A DNA stretch of 64,000 nt from positions 558,001 through 622,000 of the forward strand of contig NZ_CP034570.1 of assembly GCF_003970695.1 (NCBI RefSeq), written 5' to 3'. The position numbers and the translations under genes are program-made. Within the stretch, counting starts at the first letter, position 1; each line of letters begins with the position of its first letter. The notes below the pieces were generated by a model. That model worked only from the letters and a program-made list of their open reading frames with translations. It was not told the origin of the DNA and ran no database searches. Below are positions 1 through 7,254 of the stretch, in pieces. This stretch comes from Maribacter sp. MJ134 (GTDB lineage Bacteria > Bacteroidota > Bacteroidia > Flavobacteriales > Flavobacteriaceae).

Positions 1-448
1 TGTGTTTTTCCGTTGTGGCAAGAATAAAAATAGCATGTTTTGGAGGCTCCTCTAAGGTCTTTAAAAAGGCGTTGAAGGCACTTGTGGATAGCATATGTAC
101 CTCGTCAATGATATAGACTTTGTATTTACCCACTTGTGGCGGTATGCGCACTTGATCTATCAAACTTCTGATATCATCAACGGAATTGTTGGAAGCCGCA
201 TCCAGTTCAAAAATATTAAAGGCAAAATCTTCATCCGGACTTTCGGTTCCGTCGGCGTTTATTTGCTTTGCAAGAATTCTAGCACATGTAGTTTTACCGA
301 CACCTCTGGGGCCGCAGAAAAGCAGGGCCTGTGCCAAGTGATTGTTATCTATTGCATTTTGGAGAGTATTGGTAATGGCCCGTTGCCCAACAACATCTTT
401 AAATGTTTGAGGTCTATACTTCCGTGCCGATACTATAAATGGTTCCAA
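1..448 (-). CDS. dnaX: DNA polymerase III subunit gamma/tau, N-terminal part (runs off left edge)
   Basis: Clamp-loader ATPase of the replicative polymerase. The first ~149 residues are in the window and the rest lies beyond position 1. Seen: an opening VSARKYRPQTF, Walker A GPRGVGKTT, the ELDAASNN segment, Walker B region YIIDEVHML and sensor-like LKTLEEPP. The zinc-finger cysteines that most bacterial DnaX carry between Walker A and ELDAASNN are absent; Bacteroidetes members generally lack them. No ATG precedes EPFIVSARKY in frame, so I place the start at the TTG at 448; an in-frame stop lies further upstream and a TATATTTG box on this strand (471-478) would give a short leader. Divergent from rnpB. 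Identity is firm, the TTG start fairly likely. Confidence 0.95.
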   Translation of the reverse strand, partial: MEPFIVSARKYRPQTFKDVVGQRAITNTLQNAIDNNHLAQALLFCGPRGVGKTTCARILAKQINADGTESPDEDFAFNIFELDAASNNSVDDIRSLIDQVRIPPQVGKYKVYIIDEVHMLSTSAFNAFLKTLEEPPKHAIFILATTEKH

Positions 449-470
449 ATTAGAGTTTTTCGTGCCTATA

Positions 471-478
471 CAAATATA
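471..478 (-). promoter_or_regulatory. -7 promoter box for dnaX
   Basis: The minus strand reads TATATTTG, an exact match to the Bacteroidetes -7 consensus TAnnTTTG. Transcription would begin near 465, about 17 nt before the TTG start. No clear -33 TTG element is visible. Confidence 0.55.
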
Positions 479-543
479 AAAATTGAGCTTAATTCTAGGA
501 GGTATTTAAAACAGAGATCATCCTTAGTTATCAACAATTGCAG

Positions 544-551
544 TACATTTG
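544..551 (+). promoter_or_regulatory. -7 promoter box for RNase P RNA
   Basis: TACATTTG is an exact TAnnTTTG match. The expected start about 6 nt downstream coincides with the first base of the RNase P terminal helix near 557, which supports both calls. Confidence 0.7.
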
Positions 552-556
552 TTCGT

Positions 557-866
557 AGCAGGCCAACCTATCGCGGTTTAATTTATTAAAACGAGGAAAG
601 TCCGGACACCATAGTGCAGTATAGCGGGTAACGCCCGTCCGCCGAGAGGTGAGGACAAGTGCAACAGAAAGCAAGTACAGTTCGGCTGTAGTGAAACCAG
701 GTAAACTCTATACGGTGAAACGTCATGTAAACCGACGTTTGAGGGCGGCACGTCCAAGTCGAAGGGTAGGCGGTTAGAGTCTTTGGGTAACTAAGGGCCT
801 AGATAAATGATAGGTAATTTAGAACGCAGTTCTAGATACACAGAATCCGGCTTATGGCCTGCTTTT
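557..866 (+). ncRNA. rnpB: RNase P RNA (bacterial type A)
   Basis: Catalytic RNA that matures tRNA 5' ends. Seen: the universally conserved GAGGAAAGTCCGGAC block (591-605), the ACAGAATCCGGCTTA block near the 3' end (about 840-854), and complementary termini AGCAGGCC (557-564) and GGCCTGCT (856-863) forming helix P1. The length of about 310 nt is usual for Flavobacteria. A short T-run and a hairpin follow. Confidence 0.95.
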
Positions 867-908
867 TCAATAAAACAGCAAATCTGTGATTTGCGTAGTT
901 TTATTGAA
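866..908 (+). terminator. Long hairpin just after rnpB
   Basis: An outer stem pairs 866-876 with 898-908 (TTCAATAAAAC against GTTTTATTGAA) and an inner stem pairs GCAAATC with GATTTGC. It follows the rnpB T-run directly and could be a terminator or 3' processing element, but part of it is copied at 957-990, so it may instead be a repeat element. Confidence 0.4.
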
Positions 909-990
909 CCCTGAGCGAAGTCGAAGGGTCTATCCAGAATATGTAGTATTTCTTTGGCAAATCTGTGATTTGCGTAGTTTTATCGAACCC
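878..990. repeat. Direct repeat pair after rnpB
   Basis: A 34-base unit at 878-911 recurs at 957-990 with one substitution. Each copy contains the small palindrome GCAAATC-tgt-GATTTGC. Only two copies are present, 45 bases apart. Confidence 0.8.
909..928. repeat. Dispersed palindromic repeat, copy 1
   Basis: CCCTGAGCGAAGTCGAAGGG is the reverse complement of CCCTTCGACTTCGCTCAGGG. A one-base variant sits at 56530-56548. It behaves like a REP-type interspersed element in gene-free DNA. Confidence 0.65.
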
Positions 991-1270
991 AGAGTACTTC
1001 ATAGAATCCCAATGGTAGCTAGTGTAGCCCTCATATTATGTGTATTGAAGCACTTTATTCCAATAAGTGAACGATTAGTTTAGAGTAAAGCTATTATTTC
1101 TCTTTGAGATGGACTTATTACAATCGTCAATCTGATGTGCGATTATTTCAACCGAAGCAGAAGTATTACGTAAATTATAAAATATTTTAATGCATATCAT
1201 CAAAAACATAAATAAAAATATATGAATTAATTAGTTGAACTTTACACTCGATAACTAAAACAGCGTTTAT
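991..1270. other. Spacer before icd with no recognisable gene
   Basis: Together with 867-990 this makes about 400 bases without a gene. The second half is very AT-rich and should hold the icd promoter, but I see no exact TAnnTTTG box. The short reading frame at 886-1083 lies largely in the repeats and is not credible. Confidence 0.6.
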
Positions 1271-2788
1271 ATGAAATCAAGTGTATTGCATCAAAAATCA
1301 AATGAAAATTTAAATGAAACTGCAGTAAAAGTTGCAGTAGCTAAAGGAGATGGTATAGGTCCTGAAATTATGGATGCCACCTTGAAAATTCTTGAAGCCG
1401 CAGGTGCAAATATTGAACCGGAGTACATACAGTTGGGAGAACAGGTATATTTATCCGGAAACTCCGCTGGTATTGCAAAGGAAACTTGGGAGATTATAAA
1501 CAAGAACAAAATTATATTAAAGGCTCCTATCACTACACCCCAAGGTAAGGGCTACAAAAGTTTGAACGTAACCTTGCGCAAATCTCTTGGATTATTTGCA
1601 AATGTAAGGCCGGTAAGCGCATTGTACCCTTACGTGGAAACGAATTTTCCACAAATGGATGTTGTGGTGATCAGGGAAAACGAAGAGGATTTATACGCCG
1701 GTATCGAACACCAACAAACACAGGATGTAGTGCAATGTTTAAAGTTGATTACAAGGCCTGGTTGCGAAAAAATTGTGAGATATGCTTTTGAATACGCTAG
1801 GGTTTACGGACGAAAGAAAGTAACCTGTATGGTAAAGGACAATATCATGAAACTCACGGATGGTTTGTTCCATCAGGTTTTTGATGAAATCGCTACGGAA
1901 TATCCAGAGATACAGAACGAAACACAGATAATAGATATAGGTGCAGCCCGATTGGCCGCAAACCCTGAAAACTATGATGTTGTGGTGACTTCAAATTTAT
2001 ACGGAGATATCGTTTCCGACATAGTTGCTGAAATTGCCGGTTCTGTAGGCATGGCGGGTTCGGCAAATATTGGCACGAATGTGGCAATGTTTGAAGCCAT
2101 ACATGGTTCGGCTCCTGATATTGCCGGGCAGAATATAGCTAATCCTTCCGGTTTGATCAACGCTGCAATATCCATGCTTGCCCACGTAGGTCAAACAGTC
2201 ATTGCCGATAAAATAAAGAATGCCTGGTTGGCAACAATCGAAGCAGGTTTTCACACGGCAGATATCTATGGAGAAGATAACAGTGTCAAAAAAGTATCTA
2301 CGTCAGAATTTGCAGATGAAATCATTTCTAGACTCGGTGAGAAGCCAAAGCATTTCGTTGGCAGTAATATGTCTAAAGGAAAAGGAAAGATAGAAATACC
2401 TGAGTACACGAGAAAGTCTGAAAATAAAGTATTGCTTGGTGTAGATGTTTTTATTGATTGGAAAGGAAATGATCCAGAGGAAATAGGGCAGGCATTATCC
2501 AAGATAAATGCATTTAAATTAAAATTAAAGATGATTACCAACAGGGGCGTAAAGGTTTTTCCTGAAGGTATGAAAGAGACGTATTGTACGGACCATTGGA
2601 GATGTAGGTTCGTCGCTAAAAGCGCAGAAATCAATACGGGAGAAGCTCCAGTCTACACACCAATAAATTTTGAACAAATAGTAGCTTTATTGTCAAAATT
2701 GCATACCAAAGGTTTCGATGTGATTAAAACGGAAAATCTTTATGAGTTTGACGGAAAAAGAGGATTCTCACTGGGGCAGGGGGAATAA
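1271..2788 (+). CDS. icd: NADP-dependent isocitrate dehydrogenase, Thermus-type with C-terminal extension
   Basis: Oxidatively decarboxylates isocitrate to 2-oxoglutarate in the TCA cycle. The catalytic core covers about residues 18-360: GDGIGPEI at the start of the fold, substrate-loop LRKSLGLFANVRP, catalytic tyrosine in ENEEDLYAGIEH, catalytic lysine K189 in KDNIMKLTDG, metal-binding SNLYGDIVSD, and cofactor loop HGSAPDIAGQNIANPSG. About 140 further residues (roughly 365-505) form the extension known from Thermus thermophilus IDH, giving 505 aa instead of about 415 as in E. coli. NADP preference is inferred from that family. The gene stands alone and converges on the next minus-strand operon at a shared hairpin. 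Confidence 0.93.
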   Translation: MKSSVLHQKSNENLNETAVKVAVAKGDGIGPEIMDATLKILEAAGANIEPEYIQLGEQVYLSGNSAGIAKETWEIINKNKIILKAPITTPQGKGYKSLNVTLRKSLGLFANVRPVSALYPYVETNFPQMDVVVIRENEEDLYAGIEHQQTQDVVQCLKLITRPGCEKIVRYAFEYARVYGRKKVTCMVKDNIMKLTDGLFHQVFDEIATEYPEIQNETQIIDIGAARLAANPENYDVVVTSNLYGDIVSDIVAEIAGSVGMAGSANIGTNVAMFEAIHGSAPDIAGQNIANPSGLINAAISMLAHVGQTVIADKIKNAWLATIEAGFHTADIYGEDNSVKKVSTSEFADEIISRLGEKPKHFVGSNMSKGKGKIEIPEYTRKSENKVLLGVDVFIDWKGNDPEEIGQALSKINAFKLKLKMITNRGVKVFPEGMKETYCTDHWRCRFVAKSAEINTGEAPVYTPINFEQIVALLSKLHTKGFDVIKTENLYEFDGKRGFSLGQGE

Positions 2789-2810
2789 TAGAAATTATTG
2801 AGTTAGCTTA

Positions 2811-2841
2811 AAAAATCCACGCAATTGCGTGGATTTTTTTA
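2811..2841. terminator. Bidirectional terminator between icd and the membrane-protein gene
   Basis: AAAAATCCACGCAATTGCGTGGATTTTTTT is near-perfectly self-complementary with A/T runs on both sides, so it can stop transcription from both converging genes. Confidence 0.85.
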
Positions 2842-2863
2842 TAATTTTTTTTACTAAAAGAAT

Positions 2864-3259
2864 CTAAGCAAAATAACTAAGCCAAAATACGCTACTGAGA
2901 TAACTCCACAGTATAATGGTGAACATATGAATAGTGGTTTCGAATTTTTTTCTTCTCCATAATTCTGATGAATATCCAAAAAATTGTACGATGAGTCTAA
3001 TGGTCCAAAATAGTCCCAACCCTAAACAAATACGCTTGCCGAGATAAGTATTGATTAAATCTTCCGAAGAGGTAAGGCAAAGTAGGCCCATTAAAAATAC
3101 GGTGATTGCTATGAACAAGGTGTGTATCACCATCATCTGCCGGTTAATCAAACTTAGGGCTTTGAGTTCCTTCTCCCATTTGAAGTACCTTGGGAAAATC
3201 ACATGGACCATTGCTAGAATTATTAGTAATGCCCCGATAATCTTGATATGAGTTTGCAT
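2864..3259 (-). CDS. Small four-helix membrane protein, unknown function
   Basis: 131 aa with about four hydrophobic segments (residues ~5-24, 45-65, 78-96, 108-128), so an inner-membrane protein. I recognise no catalytic motif. It is the last gene of a minus-strand run starting at 7153; the methyltransferase gene ends 9 bases upstream, suggesting co-transcription. It could accompany the DoxX-like and DUF2071-like proteins just upstream, but nothing in the sequence shows a joint function. Confidence 0.7.
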   Translation of the reverse strand: MQTHIKIIGALLIILAMVHVIFPRYFKWEKELKALSLINRQMMVIHTLFIAITVFLMGLLCLTSSEDLINTYLGKRICLGLGLFWTIRLIVQFFGYSSELWRRKKFETTIHMFTIILWSYLSSVFWLSYFA

Positions 3260-3268
3260 AGTTTAGTG

Positions 3269-4021
3269 CTAAGGAGAACAGTTGAAGATTGACATGAACG
3301 GAGTGAATTTTGTTTCCTCAAAGGATGAAAATCCAGATTCATCAAATGCTTTTTTCCATGCTTTTCGTGAGAAAAAATGAGTAAAGCCTACAGAAAAGGC
3401 TAAAAAGTTAGGCAAATCTCTTAAATGTTCAACAGTAATTATTTTACCATTCTCTTTGCAAATTCTGCGACATTCTTTAAGAAAAACTACTTTTTCCTTA
3501 TGCGTGCGAATTTCATGGGCAGCAGACAATAAAAAAATCATGTTCACTGATTTATCTGCTACCGGTATATGGTCGGTACTAATTTGTTCTGTATTGGGAT
3601 AAACCAGACTAACTTTTCTAGCTCTTACAATTGCTGGTTCCGTATGCTGTTTTGAATTATAAAAATCGAATACTTTTAATTCAGATTTGGGGAAATTATG
3701 TTTTAAAATAAAACTTGTCTCATCAAAACCGGCATTAATATTAACAATATGCTTTGGAGTTTTATGTATCAAGCCTAAGTCTTTTAGCCACTTAAAATTG
3801 TAATATCCAGAAAAATCGTACACGTAAGCCGAAACCACCAAGGGCGTTAGTAATCCATAGAGAAATGCCCCAATTATTACCCAATGCCATAGTACAGGTA
3901 CGTTGAAAAGCGCTAACCCAAGGATAATTAAAATCAATACAATTAAGCCTATTACATAGAAGTGTCTGTTAAAGCTTAATATATTTAGAACACCTTGAAA
4001 TTTTCTTCTTTTTAGCTCCAT
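3269..4021 (-). CDS. Membrane-anchored class I SAM methyltransferase-like protein
   Basis: 250 aa. Two hydrophobic segments near residues 22-42 and 46-68 precede a cytosolic domain of methyltransferase type. Visible are a motif-I-like strand-loop (HIVNINAGFDETSF), an acidic residue ending strand 2 (KVFDFYNS), a post-motif region (IPVADKSVNMIFLLSAAHEI) and a late segment ENGKIITVEHL. The glycine-rich loop is poor (NINAGFD instead of GxGxG), so cofactor binding is not assured. It overlaps the DUF2071 gene start by 10 bases, implying translational coupling. Substrate unknown. Confidence 0.65.
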   Translation of the reverse strand: MELKRRKFQGVLNILSFNRHFYVIGLIVLILIILGLALFNVPVLWHWVIIGAFLYGLLTPLVVSAYVYDFSGYYNFKWLKDLGLIHKTPKHIVNINAGFDETSFILKHNFPKSELKVFDFYNSKQHTEPAIVRARKVSLVYPNTEQISTDHIPVADKSVNMIFLLSAAHEIRTHKEKVVFLKECRRICKENGKIITVEHLRDLPNFLAFSVGFTHFFSRKAWKKAFDESGFSSFEETKFTPFMSIFNCSP

Positions 4022-4746
4022 GCTTCTATCTTTCCTTTTTTCCAGTAATATGGAACATTACTTACAACGAAAGCATTTGCTAAAATTATATTTTTAAAAT
4101 GTTTTGTTTTGAGAAAACCCACTTCAGCCTTTTTAACAGCTAATGGTACAGGTTTCCAATTTTGCCGAACTCCTTCAATTATCAAAACTTCTTTTTTTTC
4201 TTTATTGTAAGTGAAAGTAAATGGTAACGGGCCTGCAAAACGTCTTGCTTCCTTCCATTCCCGGAATGGGGAACCGTTTGGTAATGGAACCCCGTCCTGG
4301 TTTATGTCCATTACTACATTCAACCCTGACTTTTTGGAACTAATGGTTAAGTTAGAATCTTCATTGTCATAAGTAATGTCTGTGGTAGTGTAATTGTAGT
4401 GCGTAAATATATTTCCAAAGAATGACATTTTATGTTTATTGGTTTCTGATTTTAAAATGTACAATCCCCTTAAACGCTTACCGCTCTTGTCCGTGTAACG
4501 AACAAATACCCGGTATCCAATTAAAAAGAAATTATTCCCCATAAACTTCGGAAAACCTTTTGGTCTTAGTCCTTTGGTATTTACCATTGCCAATGCTATA
4601 AAAGCCCATTTGTCATCAAAGGTATCTAGTGTTAGGCATTCAGGAATTAATCCTTCAAGTTCTTCCTTGGCTATGGCATATGTTAGCACAATAGAATTTT
4701 CAAAATAGGTTTTTACAGCAAAGGGGTGATTTTTTAAAAATTCCAT
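4012..4746 (-). CDS. DUF2071-family protein (YqjF-like)
   Basis: 244 aa, soluble, no signal peptide. The overall pattern (N-terminal LEGLIPECLTLDTFDDKWAFIALAMV, mid-region NFFLIGYRVFVRYTDKSGKRLRGLYIL) matches the acetoacetate-decarboxylase-like fold family DUF2071, whose biochemical function is not established. It lies between a DoxX-like gene (9 bases upstream) and the methyltransferase (10-base overlap), so the three are probably one transcription unit. Confidence 0.65.
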   Translation of the reverse strand: MEFLKNHPFAVKTYFENSIVLTYAIAKEELEGLIPECLTLDTFDDKWAFIALAMVNTKGLRPKGFPKFMGNNFFLIGYRVFVRYTDKSGKRLRGLYILKSETNKHKMSFFGNIFTHYNYTTTDITYDNEDSNLTISSKKSGLNVVMDINQDGVPLPNGSPFREWKEARRFAGPLPFTFTYNKEKKEVLIIEGVRQNWKPVPLAVKKAEVGFLKTKHFKNIILANAFVVSNVPYYWKKGKIEAWS

Positions 4747-4755
4747 GCTAACTTT

Positions 4756-5136
4756 TCAGGGTAATTCTTTTTTCAAAATAAACTCATTGTAATATACTAC
4801 TCCAATAAATAGTAAAGCAAAGAACGAATTAAGTTTCCCCCATAGCAATAGTTCGGGAACTAAAATGAATTCTAACAGATTCATCAAAGCAACTATAATA
4901 ATTTGAGCGACCGCATTTATCCTAGACTTAAATTGAGATATTACCCAAATAGCCATTATGATTTCGGAAAAGCCAATAGCGATAGTTAGTAATCTTGAGT
5001 GCTCATTACCCAAAATCTCTGCAACAATTTGTTGGTGTCTGGGAACAAAGTTCAGCACTTTACAAACTAGACCATTGACAAGCCAAATACTGGCAATACT
5101 ATAATTTAATACCTTGTGAAGGTTCTTTAGATGCAC
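4756..5136 (-). CDS. DoxX-like membrane protein
   Basis: 126 aa with four predicted helices (about residues 8-26, 48-66, 72-92, 98-118). Length and layout fit the DoxX-like family of small quinone-linked or redox-associated membrane proteins; no catalytic residue can be named. It follows rsmD by 21 bases on the same strand. Confidence 0.65.
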   Translation of the reverse strand: MHLKNLHKVLNYSIASIWLVNGLVCKVLNFVPRHQQIVAEILGNEHSRLLTIAIGFSEIIMAIWVISQFKSRINAVAQIIIVALMNLLEFILVPELLLWGKLNSFFALLFIGVVYYNEFILKKELP

Positions 5137-5157
5137 TAAAATTGACGTTCTTTGTTA

Positions 5158-5691
5158 TTATTTGAAAAAACTAAATACACTACCTCCATATTTTCTAGAA
5201 CTTTCAAAATGAGGTAAGTGTTTCAAACTGGTGTGTTTGGAATGTTCTATAATTAAAACCCCATCTTCCAAAAGCATTTCCTTGGTAAAGACCAGTTCGG
5301 GGATTTTTGCAAAATCTGTCAATTCCATGCTATAAAAAGGATCGGCGAAGATGATATCAAACTTTTCCGAATTCTTGCTTAAGAAAGAGAAAACATCAGC
5401 TTTAAGTGTTCTGATATCCAATTCTAACTGAGTCGATATTTTATCAATATAATTAATACAGCCCATATCCACATCCACGGCAAGTATTTGGTCAACTCCC
5501 CTAGATGCAAATTCATAACTGATATTGCCCGTACCTGAAAAAAGGTCCAAGACCTTTAAATCTGGAAAGTAGTAGCGATTATTTAAAATATTGAACAATG
5601 CCTCCTTGGCCATATCTTTAGTAGGCCGTACCGGTAATTTTTTGGGCGCCATAAGATTTCGTCCCTTATGTTTTCCTGATATAATTCGCAT
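5158..5691 (-). CDS. rsmD: 16S rRNA (guanine-966 N2)-methyltransferase
   Basis: Methylates G966 of 16S rRNA during 30S assembly. Seen: family opening MRIISGKHKGRNL, PVRPTKDMAKEALFNIL, SAM motif I VLDLFSGTGNISYEFASRG, acidic motif II LAVDVD and motif IV IIFADPFYSM. 177 aa is normal. Oddity: the exocyclic-amine methylating motif is normally D-P-P-F/Y, but this gene reads D-P-F-Y. It starts directly after the DUF3822 stop codon. Confidence 0.9.
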   Translation of the reverse strand: MRIISGKHKGRNLMAPKKLPVRPTKDMAKEALFNILNNRYYFPDLKVLDLFSGTGNISYEFASRGVDQILAVDVDMGCINYIDKISTQLELDIRTLKADVFSFLSKNSEKFDIIFADPFYSMELTDFAKIPELVFTKEMLLEDGVLIIEHSKHTSLKHLPHFESSRKYGGSVFSFFK

Positions 5692-6528
5692 TTAAAGGGA
5701 GTTTAGTATGGTAAAATCAATAGATTCATCACCAGGTTCACCCAATTCTAAATGATGAGTTGCATTAGGAGCGAAAATAGCAATGTTTTGAACATAGGTA
5801 TAGCAGAGTTGAAAAAGTTCGTCATCCTCTGATATAGAACCGAAGAGTTTTACGGGAACGGTTTCCGTATCCAATTCCAGTTGTTCTAAAACAAACAAGA
5901 GGTAATAGGCAAAATCTTCTTTTGTTTCATAAAGAAAGCTGTTATACAATTTTAAATTTTTGCCAGAGGAGACCATAATGTCCATCTGCCCCTTACCAAC
6001 ATTTACGTAACAAACATCCTCTTTGTTTTTAGAATAACTATTAAGAAGGGACTGCACCAGTATAGAGCCATTATGAAAGAAAGAAAATTCTCCGAAAAGG
6101 TCATAGATATAATTATTAATGTTCGTGTACGGCACATAAACATTAACCATATCCTGATTTTTTATTTCGTCGTATTCCAACGTATCGGTAGGTAAAACCT
6201 TAGTATTGAACTTAAGATAGTTAGAGAGTTCGTTTACCTGGAACAAGGGTTTAGGTACCAAGGCAAAAAGTGTATTTCTATGAATAACAACGACTTCGTC
6301 GAATGCTTTATTGGCTAAGTCTTGTTTTTGAACTAATTCTTTGAGTTCCTTTAAAACCGTAATAGGGTTTAGCTCCTCGGAAAATACCTTTTTATCGGAA
6401 TAAAGGATTCTTTGTGAAACTGCATCTGCCACACAAAAAGAAAGTCCATTCAAGCTAACCTGAATGGACAATTTCTCAAAATTTTTATCGGCTATATCTA
6501 AACCGTTATTGATCTTCTTTTTTGTCAT
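5692..6528 (-). CDS. DUF3822 family protein
   Basis: About 278 aa, counting from the MTKKKINNGLD methionine at 6528; an earlier in-frame methionine at 6549 would add 7 residues and deepen the overlap with the preceding gene, which ends at 6506. The DUF3822 family is Bacteroidetes-specific, has an actin/ASKHA-like pattern and usually sits directly before rsmD, as here. Visible strand segments (VCYVNVGKGQMDIMV and KLFGSISEDDELF) are compatible with that fold. Function unknown. Confidence 0.8.
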   Translation of the reverse strand: MTKKKINNGLDIADKNFEKLSIQVSLNGLSFCVADAVSQRILYSDKKVFSEELNPITVLKELKELVQKQDLANKAFDEVVVIHRNTLFALVPKPLFQVNELSNYLKFNTKVLPTDTLEYDEIKNQDMVNVYVPYTNINNYIYDLFGEFSFFHNGSILVQSLLNSYSKNKEDVCYVNVGKGQMDIMVSSGKNLKLYNSFLYETKEDFAYYLLFVLEQLELDTETVPVKLFGSISEDDELFQLCYTYVQNIAIFAPNATHHLELGEPGDESIDFTILNSL

Positions 6529-7153
6529 AAACCGATGGCCAGTTACCACTGGTACTTACTTCTTGTAAAGACCCAACTACAATTTCGCTTCCGTTAACCT
6601 CCTCAACGCTCATTTGAGCATTTTCACGGGCAACAAGGTCTTTGGGTTGGTCTTTTAATAAAATACTTTTAGGCACTTTTGCTTCAAAAACAGGAGCTCT
6701 GTAGCCGCTTTTCTCAATAATATCGGCCTTCATGATGATTTTTTCACCTGGTACTCCGGGTACCTCCATAAGGTTTTTATAGCGTGTATCCTTTTTGTAA
6801 AGAGAATCTTTAACAGAAACAAAAGCTAGGGTATCAATAATCTTTACTTCTTTAAGTAAATCAATTTGATAGGTTTCATCAAACTGCATAAAAGAGGAAT
6901 CTCTTTGTTGGGTAATCACATATTTGCCTGTATCTATGAATTTGATAAGGCTATTGAAATCTTTTGCATACCTCCCATTAACAGTTTTATAGGCCTCTTG
7001 TGAGTTTTTAATATCCTTCAGCTTGGCGATTACCTTGCCAAAGCGTTCTTGTTTTACTTTCTTAAATTCAATAGGTCCGGTAACCGAATTATAAATAAGG
7101 TAACCTAATCCTATACAAGCAATCCAAAGTACAATTTGAATAATGGTCTTCAT
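6506..7153 (-). CDS. Membrane-anchored protein conserved next to DUF3822, unknown function
   Basis: 215 aa. One N-terminal hydrophobic helix (residues ~4-23) is followed by a polar domain that would face the periplasm. The segment following the helix (SQEAYKTVNGRYAKDFNSL) recalls the alpha-helical start of pilin-like proteins, but no prepilin cleavage motif is present. It overlaps the start of the DUF3822 gene by about 23 bases and heads the minus-strand operon, with a TAGATTTG box upstream. Confidence 0.7.
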   Translation of the reverse strand: MKTIIQIVLWIACIGLGYLIYNSVTGPIEFKKVKQERFGKVIAKLKDIKNSQEAYKTVNGRYAKDFNSLIKFIDTGKYVITQQRDSSFMQFDETYQIDLLKEVKIIDTLAFVSVKDSLYKKDTRYKNLMEVPGVPGEKIIMKADIIEKSGYRAPVFEAKVPKSILLKDQPKDLVARENAQMSVEEVNGSEIVVGSLQEVSTSGNWPSVYDKKEDQ

Positions 7154-7186
7154 TTCTTAAGTGTTAATTTAATTTAGTGGTTCTCA

Positions 7187-7194
7187 CAAATCTA
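7187..7194 (-). promoter_or_regulatory. -7 promoter box for the DUF3822-rsmD operon
   Basis: The minus strand reads TAGATTTG, an exact TAnnTTTG match 34 bases before the ATG at 7153. Confidence 0.5.
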
Positions 7195-7239
7195 CAATTT
7201 TTTTTTAATGAGAAAAGGTTTTGCGCTAAAAATCCTCTT

Positions 7240-7247
7240 TATCTTTG
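7240..7247 (+). promoter_or_regulatory. -7 promoter box for the RecD-like gene
   Basis: TATCTTTG is an exact match and lies only 8 bases before the ATG at 7255. A TTTTG stretch at 7219-7223 could serve as the -33 element. The predicted start near 7253 would make the mRNA almost leaderless. Confidence 0.5.
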
Positions 7248-7254
7248 GGCACCG

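Noticed and set aside
95-589. 164-codon frame on the plus strand at the left edge
   Set aside because: It is antisense to dnaX and runs into the RNase P promoter; the composition is not protein-like.
878-990. Spaced repeat as a CRISPR remnant
   Set aside because: Only two units, internally palindromic, no cas genes, spacing uninformative.
886-1083. 65-codon frame after rnpB
   Set aside because: Lies mostly within the direct repeats and REP-like element; no start signal or family.
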